Shown here: in pieces, positions 1-10,560 of the stretch
How positions within the stretch are numbered: position 1 is the first letter of the stretch
Layout: every line of letters begins with the position of its first letter
Assembly (NCBI RefSeq): GCF_002994745.2
Contig: NC_037092.1
Coordinates: 7,058,501-7,122,500 of the forward strand
DNA from: Rosa chinensis
Taxonomy: Eukaryota; Streptophyta; Magnoliopsida; Rosales; Rosaceae
DNA: 64,000 nt
Direction of reading: 5' to 3'
Notes under the pieces: generated by a model
Database searches by the model: none
What the model was told of the DNA's origin: nothing
Seen by the model: the letters and a program-made list of their open reading frames with translations, nothing else
Made by a program: the position numbers and the translations under genes

Positions 1-752
1 CAATTCTCTTCCTCTGCTCCCTTTCTGTGGCTAATATTCTATGATTTGATCTGGTTGTTATGATTCAGTTGATGATCGACATTCCTTTATTTGCATACAT
101 TCTATTGATTGTGAAGTCACTTCGAGGTTTTTTGTGAATGTGGTGGAACATTGTGCAGTAAATGATATATATATATATATATATATATGTTTTTTTTTTT
201 TTTTTTTAACTGCAACTGCTGGATTTTTGCCCTTTTGCTTGCAATATGAAACTTATGTGGTGGTTAGATCTAAATCAGAACTGATGTCCCAAGTTGAAGC
301 AGTTTCCAGACTTTTTGGAAACTCTTTTCTCGACATTTGAGTTTTGGGAAGAGACGTAATTGTTCGTTATTTGTGGCCTGTGTCCAACTGACCATTACAT
401 GAATCCTATATTTTCATGAACTTTTCATTTGCTAGATTCTTGTGGGAATAATAATAAATTAATAAGTAAGATTTGGATACCTTGGTAGATATCTTGTGAT
501 TAGATGGGCTATCTGTTTTTACGAATCTTACAATATCAAGGACGGAATTAGGAAATTATAAGTATGCATGCATGCTGCAATCACATTTGGCATAAAATCC
601 ACTTCATTGGTATATATCATCAACTGCATTTTTATTTTTCTAGTAGGATACCACGATCAGAAACCTTACCATGACAAAGCCATACGAAACAGAAGGGAAA
701 AAGAAAAGACAAAATAGGCTTCCCCAAATGGGGAAATTGAAATCTTAAACTG
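1..752. other. Intergenic, no gene seen
   Basis: No coding exon is recognisable here. It holds a TA microsatellite near 164-188 followed directly by a poly-T run to about 207. The last 50-100 bases are probably the 3' untranslated region of the DUF538 gene on the minus strand. Confidence 0.5.
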
Positions 753-803
753 ATGAAATGTAGGCTGCTACTGGACCTTGGCTTGCTTGGTGATCAACAC
801 GCA

Positions 804-1214
804 TCACTGACCAGCAGCAAATGCCTCAGCTGGAAAAGTTTTGGTGATGCCAGCAAGGCTCTTGAAGTGAATCTTTCCAGTGGGTTGCTCATCAGCAATG
901 ATTTCACTGACTGGAGGCCACAACATGAGCTCCTTGGCCTTCACTCCCTTGAGCTTCTTAATCCTCTTCTTTTCAACATATCCTTTAATTTCTGTGTCGT
1001 AACTCACAAGCTTACTGATGATCTTGAAGCTGTGCTCAACCTTCTTCTTCTGGACAATCCACATGTAGCCAGTGCTCCTCACGAAACCGACTTCAATCAC
1101 ATCAGAGAGGGGCAAAAGTCCGAGTGGAAGCTCAAACTCTTGGAGAAGTGCAGTTGCCAATGCCAGTCCCTCTTCGTGGCCCTTCTTGACGATTCCTCCT
1201 TCCTTCTCTGCCAT
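804..1214 (-). CDS. DUF538 family protein (SVB-like)
   Basis: This is an intronless 136-residue protein of the plant-specific DUF538 family, whose best-known member is Arabidopsis SVB (trichome branch size). I recognise the core by sequence: an 'LPLGLLPLSDVIEVGF' segment near residues 29-44, then 'TGYMWI', 'KLVSYDTEIKGYV' (about 67-79) and 'IKKLKGVKAKELMLW' (about 84-98), closing with 'FPAEAF' near residues 127-132. The family forms a small beta-rich fold; its biochemical role is unsettled (lipid or small-ligand binding has been proposed), so no reaction is assigned. There is no signal peptide, which fits the cytosolic SVB-type subgroup and not the secreted one. The start is the first ATG of the frame and gives a normal family length. 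Nothing looks broken. The next gene is more than 9 kb away. Confidence 0.9.
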   Translation of the reverse strand: MAEKEGGIVKKGHEEGLALATALLQEFELPLGLLPLSDVIEVGFVRSTGYMWIVQKKKVEHSFKIISKLVSYDTEIKGYVEKKRIKKLKGVKAKELMLWPPVSEIIADEQPTGKIHFKSLAGITKTFPAEAFAAGQ

Positions 1215-1959
1215 GTCTGATATCTTTGTTTTCCTTAAAGTTGTAAGTAAAGAAGTGAAGTTGTATTGTAGGTACTTCTGGGTTGAGGGGTCAATTTATA
1301 CAAACTCCACTACATGCCTTAGACAAGTAGAATGGAGAAACCAATGGTATCGACATTGTACTAATCTCCAGTGTTAGCCGTTACTTCTCCGGCCTTGTCT
1401 TCATTTGTACGTCTTGAGTGGATTGTTTTGGCACCATTATTTTATAATTCACTGAAAAAGTTACTAGAGCTACTAGGCATGTTGTGGTCTTCACCCCATT
1501 TTGCTGCTTTTGTTGGGTTCCATTTCTGTTCTTCATTCAAGACAATGTTGCATTCTGATAATGGGCTGGTTTAATTTGGAATATTTTGAGAGAGGTCATA
1601 TTTTTCTATTAAATCTACATTGTGTTAAGGATTACACTCTTGTAACTCAATTTTTATACCGACCTAAACTAGGAGAGCACCAATGACCACTATACTTCTC
1701 TTTAATAAAAGAACAACTCAATATTGCTTAGCTAGAGACTGAAAATTTTGAGAAAACGGCTTTAGGGAAATAGCTAAGGCTGAAACTTTAAAAAAGTATG
1801 TTCTAAACTCTGGATGAATGGAAATCTTAAATAGAATTGCAATGGAAAGTGTGAGGTGAATGGAAATGTCGACGGAAGTGAGGCTAAGTGCATGGAAAAA
1901 TGTGGTTGGCCATAGAATGATGTCCCAATTCCTTTGGAATCAAATCCAAAACTTTGTTC

Positions 1960-2540
1960 CAAAAACAAAAATTTTGTTAAAGCTAATGATTTCTCACTTA
2001 AAACTATGGCACACGTTTTTTTGTCAAAATCACATGTTTCTATTTTCTCACCAAAATCTTCACACTCTCAAATCATGCTTTTGAAACAATTGTTAAAGTG
2101 ACGAAACTTAAAAAACTTGACTTGATCTTTTTTTATGATTTTTCAAAGTGCATAAATTAGAAAAATCATAAAAATAAAACTATTTAGAATATTTACGTTC
2201 TGTCACTTGTACAAATTCTAAAAATCATATTTTACCAATAGTGGGCTTATGGCACAAGAGAATTTCAAGAACACAAGATTTGACGTCAAAAATGCTACCA
2301 ATGCCCCATAGTAATTTCAAACGTGCCAATAATGTTAAGCCCCTTTGTTCTTAAAATTTTCTTACACCTTAATTTCAACACTGGTGGAACATGATTCTTA
2401 GAATGTGCTACTCTTGAAAGAATTTTTGTCTCGTTAGTTTTCTACGATTTTTCCAATTCAATAATCAAGAAATTTCGTAAAAAAATATATGTTCTAAATT
2501 TTGGTGTTCCGTGAGTTCAGACACATTTTAAAAGTTATAC
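1960..2540. repeat. AT-rich dispersed repeat, copy 1
   Basis: This stretch shares a succession of phrases with 3330-3830 and 54650-55480: 'tcaaatcatg(c/t)ttt', a 'ttttatgatttttc' and 'gaaaaatcataaaaa' pair that can fold on itself, 'gttctgtc', then 'gggcttatg'. The copies are strongly diverged. The class of element is unknown to me; no coding frame or clean ends are visible. Confidence 0.4.
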
Positions 2541-3329
2541 TCTACAAATGATGAGCTTATTGTAGTTGACAAGGTGACATGCTACAGTACCCTCACATCA
2601 CGTTCATACATGTCAAACCATGTCAAGAGTAGGACCACTTATTATTCAAATGTGTTGTACCATAATCTCATCATGAGTATAGAATTGAAAATTTCCAACT
2701 GGAAAAAAAACAAAGAAAAAAAAAGGGTGTTCTAAATGACGGAACTCATAAATCTCGAACATATATATTTTTAAATTATTTTTACAATTTTTAGCACTTT
2801 GGTATCCTAGTGATTAACTTTATCTTTCAAATGTAGCTATGTTCCTTGCTGCACATTATTGTATTAATATTTCAAATCTTTGACGTCTCAAACAAAGTAG
2901 AGATTCCATCTAGTAGATCTTTGGTGGATGTTTTCAACAACATTATTCTTGACTGATGTTTGAAGCTGTACGTTAAAAGAATGACAGAGTTACATTTACC
3001 TGTCTAGCAGAAGAAGTTTCGAAGACGTCATAAAAAAATCTCTTGAAGGAAGTTAGGCAATATTTCAGTGAGCAACATCTGGAGAATCATTAAGCAACGA
3101 AACTAGTCCTGCAACTAGAAGAAGAAACAAACTAGGTAAGAGCACTATCTGTTAACATTCGTTTTGTATTGTTCTGGAGGAATTTTGAAGACATGGTCAA
3201 AACTCACTTGCATTTGTACTCATAAGTCTTGTTTGTTAATTGTCGAGGAACACTTGTATAAGGCATGTGAAAAATACAATTCTCATGGTATAATGCACTA
3301 CAAGAACTGTAGAAAACATGCTCTATGCA

Positions 3330-3830
3330 GGGGAAAAAAAAATTCTGTAAGAACCAAATTCAAAATTTTTTGTCAAAAAAAAAAATCCAAAACCATTCAC
3401 CCAAAATTGTGTACTATAGCACAAATTCTTTTTAGTCAAAATTGGACATTGTTATTCTGGCTAGAATCTTTCCTCCCTCAAATCATGTTTTCTAAGCTAT
3501 TGTCAAAGTCTGGAAACTCAAAAAATTTCGACCCGAATTTTTTTTTTTTTAAATTTCCGAAGTAAAAAATTAGAAAAATAAAACCAGGTGGAATTTTTGC
3601 GTTCTGTCGCCGCAACTTCTAAGAATCTTGTTTTACCCATGACGGGCTTATGACATAAATATGCTTGTTTTACCCTAAATATGGTTGAGATTTTGGTGTT
3701 CCATGAGTTCAGGAAGACAGATCTGAAAAATCTAGAATAGTTTATTTTTATTGATTTTCCAGATTTTAAGCACTTTGGAGGAAAAAAAAAAGAGTTTCAT
3801 GTGCCAAAAAAATTTCTGAACTTTTTTTCT
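3330..3830. repeat. AT-rich dispersed repeat, copy 2
   Basis: This is the second copy of the family seen at 1960-2540, in the same order of phrases ('caaatcatgttttctaag', 'gcgttctgtcg', 'gacgggcttatgacataaat'). It is diverged by substitutions and small indels and shows no coding capacity. Confidence 0.4.
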
Positions 3831-3845
3831 CATGCTAGATTATAT

Positions 3846-3933
3846 TTTTTTTTTTTTTTGAAAGGGGTTTGGAACCCAGCCTAACTGGGAGGCTCAGCCC
3901 CACGCCCGACAGACGTTATTATATTAATAAAAT
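3846..3933 (-). mobile_element. Short A-tailed retroelement end
   Basis: On the minus strand this reads 'gggcgtggggctgagcc', then 'ggttccaaacccctttc', then a long A run (the poly-T at about 3848-3860 on the plus strand). The same 3' end with an A-rich tail occurs at 27290-27377, so this is a repeated, probably LINE-derived or SINE, 3' end. A 38-base host segment (3935-3972) is repeated at 4008-4045, and a 14-base scrap of the element sits between the copies. This suggests a complex insertion with template switching. Confidence 0.5.
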
Positions 3934-4059
3934 AGTTTTTCTTGTAATAAATCACAATTTAATTATACCAAAGGCTCAGCCTAACTGCTAGATTATATTT
4001 TTAATAGGTTTTTCTTGTAATAAATCACAATTTAATTATACCAAACATTGAATAATTTT

Positions 4060-4922
4060 GCTATTACATATTTTCTGTTTTTTTTTCTTCGCAAAACTCT
4101 CTCAAGAAAACTCTGCATATCCTAGGTTACAGTTTTCAGAATTTCACTTATCTGGCGGCTCTTGAAATCGGTGAGGTTTGCCTCGCCGTTAATGGGCCGC
4201 TACCGGAAGGGAGTTACTATTCACTCAGGGCTTTGGATGGGTGGCGGTGGTGAGGTTCCAGACGACATCGTTGGGTGTGAGTTTTGCTTTGTGCAAGGAT
4301 GGCATGCTTCGGCGGGGCTCTGCAGATCCGGGTGGTGGCGGGGTTCTAATGGGGAGCGACGGCGTGGTTCTGAGGAGCTTGCCGCGGTGATGACCTAGAG
4401 GATCCAGGCGGCTACTTTCGAGTCTGGAGAGGTGTGCGGGGAAGTAGGCTATGTGTGGTGGATGGTGGTGCATCGTAGTCGAGCAGGCGCGGCTTGGTTG
4501 GAGCGTGGGTCGTCGCGGCACGAATAGGGCAGACTGGTGGTGCACGGGCAGACGCACCTAGATGATGATGTTTTGGGCCTTGGGTTTTTTTTTTGGGCTT
4601 TCTCCTTTGATACCCCATTGGGCCTTCAATTTGGACTAGGGCTTTGCCCTTGGCCCAACCTATGCTTTTAGTGTTGTCTAAATTCAATAATTTCCTTGTA
4701 TTAGGAACCTATATTTCTAGCGTCTCCGGCGTAGTACCAAAGGAGGATATCCGCTTTCTCTACGTATTTGAATATACAATGAGTAGGACTATATGTACGT
4801 ATCATTTATGGGTACTACCACTAGCTTCTTGTCTATCTATAAATGACAGCGGAAGGGTATGTAACGGCTTATTCTGACTTGTGATGAATATATTACTTCG
4901 CCCTCGTGGCTTTACTAAAAAG
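4060..4922 (+). mobile_element. Retroposon-like element 1, target repeat shared with next
   Basis: This GC-richer block ends in a run of phrases ('tagtaccaaa', 'tgacagcggaa', 'gtaacggcttattctgactt', 'gatgaatata') repeated at the end of the next block (5547-5730). It is bounded by 'cattgaataatttt' at 4046-4059 and the one-mismatch copy at 4923-4936, as expected for a target-site duplication. The internal part also resembles 5025-5170 ('cggtgaggtttgcctcgccg' against the matching phrase there). No reverse transcriptase is visible, so it is non-autonomous or a 5'-truncated LINE tail. Confidence 0.55.
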
Positions 4923-4936
4923 CAATGAATAATTTT

Positions 4937-5747
4937 AGGATAAACAAATAAACTTCTGCTCCAAAAAACCAGGATTGCTCCAAAAAACCTGGACTGCTCC
5001 AAGGGTCTAGGGTTTGCATCTTTCTGCCTATCCAGCGGTGCTCGAGGTCGGTGGGGGTCTCCTCGCCGCGAATGAGCCGCTGCCGGACCGGTGATTGAAG
5101 GCTACTTGCTCGGGAGCTCTGAGAGAGGGGTGTTGGCTCAAGGTTTGGCTGATGGTTTTGACTGCGAGTACCAGACGACGGCTTGGACTCGGTGAGAATC
5201 TATACACAATATGTCATCGATAATGGTGGGGCTTGACGGTGGATCTACACCGCATCGGGCATCGTGGGAGGCTAGTCGTGGCTTCGGCACTGTGTTTTGA
5301 CAGTGGCAGCGCGACATGTAGCGAGGTGACGACGGCGGCGAGGGATATGGTGACGCGAGTTGAGGCGTTGGGATGCAGTGGTGGGATCCGGCGAAGCTGC
5401 ACCTGTGCCTTGTGTAGCCAAGGAGGCTGAGATGAAATTTGGGCTTGGGTCAAGTCATCCTTGTTGGGCCTTGTGGGTCACTCCTCTTTGGGCTGGGGTG
5501 TTTGTCCTAGGCTCATCCCTCTATGTGCACTCTAAGTATCTCTAGTGCCTCTGGAGTAGTACCAAATGAGGGTCTCCGCTACCTTTACGTATTTAAATAT
5601 ATAATAAGTAGGACTATTTGTACGTACCACTTGTGGGTACTACCGCTATATATCTTTTTGTCTGTCTATAGCCTTAAATGACAGCGGAATTGTATGTAAC
5701 GGCTTATTCTGACTTGTGATGAATATACAATTTTCCTGATTCAAAAA
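4937..5747 (+). mobile_element. Retroposon-like element 2, tandem to element 1
   Basis: This is a relative of the block at 4060-4922 with the same 3' part, ending in 'gatgaatataca' followed by a short A run. It is followed by a third copy of the target repeat, 'cattgaataatttt' at 5748-5761. Its open frames (for example 5233-5430) have no recognisable domain and are treated as chance. Confidence 0.5.
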
Positions 5748-5997
5748 CATTGAATAATTTTAAGCCCATTATGTTAACCATTAGATTTTGTTTTTAATGT
5801 GATTAACAACTGGAAAATGCTTGAGATCCCAAAAAGTTATACAAAAAACTTATACTAAATGACGTGGCACATGCCACATCATCATCTTAATCCTAATAAT
5901 TTATAGTATGTCTTCTTATTTCATTCTTTTTCATTTAAAATAAAAATCAACAATTAAAATAGAAAATTGACAAGAAAACGTAAGTATATGAAGAGAT

Positions 5998-7410
5998 GTT
6001 TTCTCTTAAAGATGATTTGTTTCTTTAGGCTACAATTCTCTTAATTTTTTTTGTTTGTTTTTGGTTTCAGAGGAATTCTCTTAGAAAGTTCTTCTTAATT
6101 GTCAAATTTCTTTGAATAAGGAATAACCATCTGGTTGTTGTTAGTTGGATGCAATTATCTAATTATTAATGTGTTTGTCTTATTGAATAGCCTCGTTATC
6201 AATTCGAGTAGAACTAATGAAGAGTGGTAACCAAGTCTGCAGAAGCCCAACTGCATCTATGAAAATTCCTAGCGCTCTGCTAGGGTTGGGAGAGCGCCAC
6301 TTTTGGCCTCTCTGTACCTTCCTCCATCATCGGTGGAGCACCTTTCCGGCACCGTCCTCGGCGTCGTTACCTTTGCGCACGACTTCTATCATGCCTACTT
6401 ATCAACCGCGGCAAGCATGCTTCCCGGCAAAATACTTTTTGCTCCTAACCTCTATCTGATGATGGTTGGAGGAGAGAAGATGGGGTTGTGCCGCCTTGCT
6501 GGGTTGGCACGGCACCGGCTGTGAACAGACTCCGACCGTGCAGGGCACGTCTGAAGCTGGGTCTGTTCGATAGATCTGGTCCGGGGGCAGTAAAGCTAGG
6601 CGCGATTCGCTGCTCCCCCATGATTACAAGTGCTGGGATTCCAACTCCGGATTCGTCAACACCATATGCTCCGTCTGATATAAAGCCCTCAACCCAGTCT
6701 CCGAGGAGTCGCAAGGCGATCGAGGCAGGCAGGCTTTGGTTCCAGTCGGTGGATCCGAGTACCACTGGAGCTAGCGGCGATGCTTTGATTGGAGAGCACA
6801 GGTCTGGGAAGGGGGTCTCTGGCGAGGACTGACGGCGCAGCGACTGAGGTTGACAGCAGAACAGGTCTGGGTGCCCAGAGAAATTTTGGGTGACCAACAG
6901 TGGGCCTGGGCTCCTCTCTATTTGGGCTACTCAAGCTGGGCCTGTGTTTGGGCCTTGTTTTCTGGTTGGATTCGCATTTGGGATCTAGGAGACTTTTTGT
7001 GGATTTCGTTTTCTGCTACACTCTGGAATTGCAATTTCGGCTACTTAGGTAGAAGACTTCTCTCTACTCAACGTATTAATTTGCGTGAAGTGGGCAAGGT
7101 TGGTCACACTACCGTTGGTTACCTTAATAGAAGGTTACCCTCTATTCGACACATATTTTTGTGTGGAAGCATGGTTGACCATACTATTAGTACCGGTTTA
7201 CATAGCCCCGGGTCTGCTCGGTGCCTCATCAAATGCTTTTTAGCATCCCTTCCTATCCTCGCTAGGTTTCACTTCCGATGCCTTGTTGCATCTAGTTTTG
7301 TTTCTATTATTTTTGATTTTGATGTAGTCTCTCTACATCTATAAGTTGTAATCGTTCTTATTCTTATTTTTATTATTAATAAAATGATTGACTATTACTC
7401 TAAAAAAAAC
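5998..7410 (+). mobile_element. 1.4-kb retroposon with 13-bp target duplication
   Basis: The block is flanked by the exact direct repeat 'tatatgaagagat' at 5985-5997 and 7411-7423, and ends in an A run (about 7402-7409) after 'taataaaatga'. An A tail plus a 13-base duplication is typical of LINE-mediated insertion. The interior (about 6240-6990) is GC-rich compared with its surroundings. Its longest frame, 164 codons at 6850-7344, has no domain I know. I cannot tell whether this is a LINE end, a SINE relative or a processed transcript. Confidence 0.65.
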
Positions 7411-7551
7411 TATATGAAGAGATCTTTGTTTCTCAGGGGGAAAGAATATGAAGAGATCTCTTGAGACTCGTAGAGGCACAATTGAAACCCAGTAAAATCT
7501 ACCATACCCTATCAACTTCGCAACCAGATCATCAAAAGGAAAAGCCTAAAT

Positions 7552-7775
7552 TCACTTGGCATCAGTACCATTGTCGACCATATCCACAGGAGGATTATGC
7601 CTATCAAATGGCAGTTTTATTTTGCCCAAGAAACCTGCAGGAACGAGTTTGAGATTCTCACAATTGCATATCTCAATCATGAATCCATCTGGGTCATTGA
7701 AAAAGATTTGATCAATTTTTGTCCCTATCTTTATCATCCTCCACTGTCCTCTTATGTACTCTATGTGCGAGTAAA
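7552..7775 (-). pseudogene. Glyoxalase I / VOC-domain gene fragment, frameshifted
   Basis: On the minus strand the frame reads 'GTKIDQIFFNDPDGF' then 'MIEICNCENLKLVPAG' and 'KLPFDRHNPPV'. This is the C-terminal end of plant glyoxalase I-like (lactoylglutathione lyase / VOC superfamily) proteins; the Glu in 'MIEICN' is at the usual metal-ligand position. Just upstream, 'KRTVEDDKD' lies in a different frame from both neighbours, so at least two single-base indels have disrupted it. The N-terminal half, with the first metal-binding motif, is missing. The piece sits inside an inverted-repeat element, so it is probably a captured copy of a gene located elsewhere. It cannot make an active enzyme. 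Confidence 0.75.
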
Positions 7776-8180
7776 TAAGGCTTTTTCCATTTGAACACCA
7801 CTGAAAAGTGACCAACCGTTGGATTAGCTATCATACTATTAATCCATGTAAAGTTCTTTCGGTTGAATCCGCCACTAATTGAGGCAACAACACAATGGCT
7901 TATATATTCAAATCTCAATATGCATAGACATTGTCTTGGATGAACCACATAAGCAACAATATGAAAGAAAGCAGAGGTATTGCACCACATACGTCTCTTC
8001 TCCAGATAAAGATGTTATATTATTTTTATTTTTTACATTTTTAGGCTAATTTGAAAATGAAAATAATTAGATTTGCTAGAAATTATTCAATTGAAGGTGA
8101 TGATATGCCACTTAGGATACCACATCATTTGGTATTAGTTTTCTGTATAATTTTTTAGTGTATGTAGCACTACTCGTAAC

Positions 8181-8237
8181 AGCAACGTCTTCACCCGTTT
8201 TCAAAAAAAAAGAAAAAAAGAAATAGAAGCAACGTCT
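8181..8237 (+). mobile_element. 37-nt A-tailed micro-insert with 10-bp target repeat
   Basis: The repeat 'agcaacgtct' occurs at 8181-8190 and 8228-8237 and brackets a 37-base insert (8191-8227) of about 13 non-A bases followed by an A/G-rich tail. The leading bases, 'acccgttttc' before the A run, resemble the 3' end of the element at 3846-3933 ('acccctttc'). It looks like an extremely 5'-truncated retroposon. Confidence 0.55.
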
Positions 8238-8239
8238 CG

Positions 8240-10440
8240 TGCTATTTTTATAATCTAGTTCCTCATTAGCTAGCAATCTAGCATTGGTGTAATTGTTTGG
8301 CATTTTTCACCAACTATATGTTGAACTCCAAAATGAAATATTTAATCTGCTCTTTGCCCTTTAATATGTTAATTAGATTTCTCTCTTTCACACCATTAGA
8401 TCATTTTTTAGGTAGTCATCCTCAACCTAATAGGATAATTACAAGTGTACAGCTGATCATGTCCTTGTTATCATGATAATGTGGCAATTAATTAGATGAA
8501 GTAGAGATAGTAGACTGAAGTTGTGCACTGGAGGAAGGCATATATAATGACAAAATTATATGGTGGTTAACATAAGTTTTTAAGTCTTTGTCCACGACGT
8601 ACTTCAATCCTGAAAGTCTGGGTTGGTTTTAAAAGTCGTCTGCTGCTGAGCAAGTAGTTCTGGAATTATGTTAATTATCTCTTGCATATGAAAATTTGGG
8701 AAAATCTTTATTATCCCTATTGGATATCCTCCTTTTTTAAAGAGCATTTGACTGGAAAATTGGACCTGGAAAGAAGCAACTAGGCTTACAATATTCTGGC
8801 TGCATTTTCCTGGGAAAGAACCCTAGATGGAGACCGATGGAGGTAAAGTCTTTTTGCTTTTGGAATCTGTAAGATTCCTACTACACTACTGGCCTTTGAT
8901 TCGCGGGTTTATTATTGTAATGATACTTGCTTCTGTTAATGAGTTTTGATCGACGTACTGCTTTGTTAAATTACAATACTGATTTTGACAGGTATCTAGG
9001 TATACGTATACCATAGTAATTATTGACTTATTGTTGGCAACATCGATGTCGATCTCATGACATTGGAGTTTACTTAACCGATGTGCACCATATGAGATTG
9101 GAATTTATCATATTAACTAGTAAGTTCGAAACATGGCCAGCTATTTGGAGGTACAAAAACGCTATTATACTGAACATGCACCTTGTTCGGTTTTGTAAAG
9201 ATATGATCGAGTCAATTTTCTGAGAGACTTTCCCTTATCAGTTTATTTACTAAACTAATCCGACAAATAAACTGAGGTTGTTCTTAGCTAGAGAGGAGAA
9301 TGAATTGAGGTATCTAGGTACCTAAGTTTATGTCCACCACCAATTATTTCCGTCTTATGTAATATTAGTATCTTAGAATAAAAAAAAATTCATTCTATAA
9401 AAAAAAATAAAAAAAAACTAATCTGACAAATGAATAACTTATTGGAGAAAATAAATTGTTTTTTCCATGTATCAAAATTGTGATTTGTTATTAAGGAGAT
9501 ATATATAGTCCCTACATTTATTTTGTTTTTGCTAATAGTCCCTAGTCCCTACATGCAATTAAAGAAGCAAATTATTTCCCCTTGGCCCCTTGGACTCATA
9601 TTTATGCAGAACAAATAATTTGCACATGTATTATTACCATAACAACAAACATTGCACATGTATAATGTATAAACATGTAAGACTATAAGAGATGGTATTC
9701 ACTAGCATTATTGATTATTAGTATGTATGATGCATCTGTTATGCCTTATGACATAAACATATTTGTTTGGATTTACTGGAAGAATTTAAACTAAAAAAAA
9801 AACTCAATAATTGAACATAGTGAAGAGAAATACTACCGGGTCAATACCTAATCGGTTATATCACAAGAATTTTAGTATGTCAACTTGCTCTTTATATAGA
9901 TCCGTCATAAAACATGACTAGCTAGCTAGCTTCAAATGATGGAATACATGCACATATATAATGACTTTTCACAATGATGACCATAGTTAACAAGTTTTTA
10001 TTGATGACGATGATAATAATAGCGTTCACACAGTGGCTAAAACAAGCTTGAAAAAATCAATGCCGTTCACAAACAAACTATATGTTGACCAATCATATAT
10101 AAATGTTAGAGTGACTACATAATCACAGGAGAAAATTCATTGTTATTTCCTTAACACATTTGAATCAACACGGTTAAGTCTTGCTGCTTCATATCTTATT
10201 TCCTTGCACTTCAAGTTCTTAGAACTTGCTGCACACTTTCTAAACCGTAGTACTAGTAGCTCTTCCTTTAAACCAACCTGTTTCTTTCAGACCAGACCTA
10301 GAAAACGAAGAAAGATAATTGTGGGGACTACTCGGTTTAGAATAATATTCTATCTTATCGATCTTGCGTAAGCAGCCATAGAGCCTATTTTGCCGTCATT
10401 ATCTTCGTCTCTTTGCTTTAAAGAGAGAGAAACAGCTACC
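8240..10440. other. Intergenic and distal promoter of the HIPP gene
   Basis: Apart from a short A-tailed insert (9270-9414), I see no gene or clear element in this AT-rich stretch. The last few hundred bases are the presumed promoter of the metal-binding gene that follows. Confidence 0.45.
9253..9431 (+). mobile_element. Short A-tailed retroposon with 17-bp target repeat
   Basis: The direct repeat 'aaactaatcYgacaaat' occurs at about 9253-9269 and 9415-9431 with one C/T mismatch. Between them lie about 145 bases that end in an interrupted A-rich tail (9380-9414). No tRNA-like box is obvious at the 5' end, so this is probably a 5'-truncated LINE copy. Confidence 0.6.
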
Positions 10441-10451
10441 ACTGCCTGTCT

Positions 10452-10460
10452 CTATAAATA
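10452..10460 (+). promoter_or_regulatory. TATA box of the HIPP gene
   Basis: 'ctataaata' lies about 100 bases upstream of the ATG at 10561, in a good context for a plant core promoter. It predicts transcription starting near 10485 and a leader of about 75 bases. Confidence 0.6.
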
Positions 10461-10560
10461 GAGAGGGCTGTCTCGTTTTGTTTCTCATTCTTAGAGCCAA
10501 AGGTTCTTCAAGCAGTAGTTTTCATAAGAGATCACCAAAGCTATCCGCTTATTTCGAAAC

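Larger units (their letters stand above)
1215..4045. other. Intergenic, AT-rich with degenerate repeats
   Basis: The first few hundred bases are the presumed promoter and leader of the minus-strand DUF538 gene. From about 1960 the sequence is very AT-rich and contains two diverged copies of a dispersed repeat (annotated separately). No coding exon is recognisable. Confidence 0.45.
5828..8157. mobile_element. Inverted-repeat element carrying a glyoxalase fragment
   Basis: The left end (about 5831-5935) and the reverse complement of the right end (about 8040-8157) align through 'gttatac', 'actaa(a)atga(c/t)gtggca' and 'tcatca(t/c)ctt', giving diverged inverted ends of roughly 110 bases. Between them lie a glyoxalase I-like gene fragment (7552-7775) and a retroposon inserted later (5998-7410). 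Removing the retroposon leaves an element of about 0.9 kb. A DNA element that picked up a host gene piece (Pack-MULE style) is my inference. I found no clear target duplication at the outer ends. Confidence 0.4.

Noticed and set aside
753..1220. 155-codon plus-strand frame
   Set aside because: Antisense shadow of the DUF538 gene; the minus-strand frame matches a known family.
6445..6934. 150- and 81-codon minus-strand frames
   Set aside because: GC-rich retroposon interior with no domain in any frame.
6850..7344. 164-codon open frame on the plus strand
   Set aside because: It lies wholly inside the retroposon at 5998-7410, has no recognisable domain and overlaps competing frames. Treated as chance.
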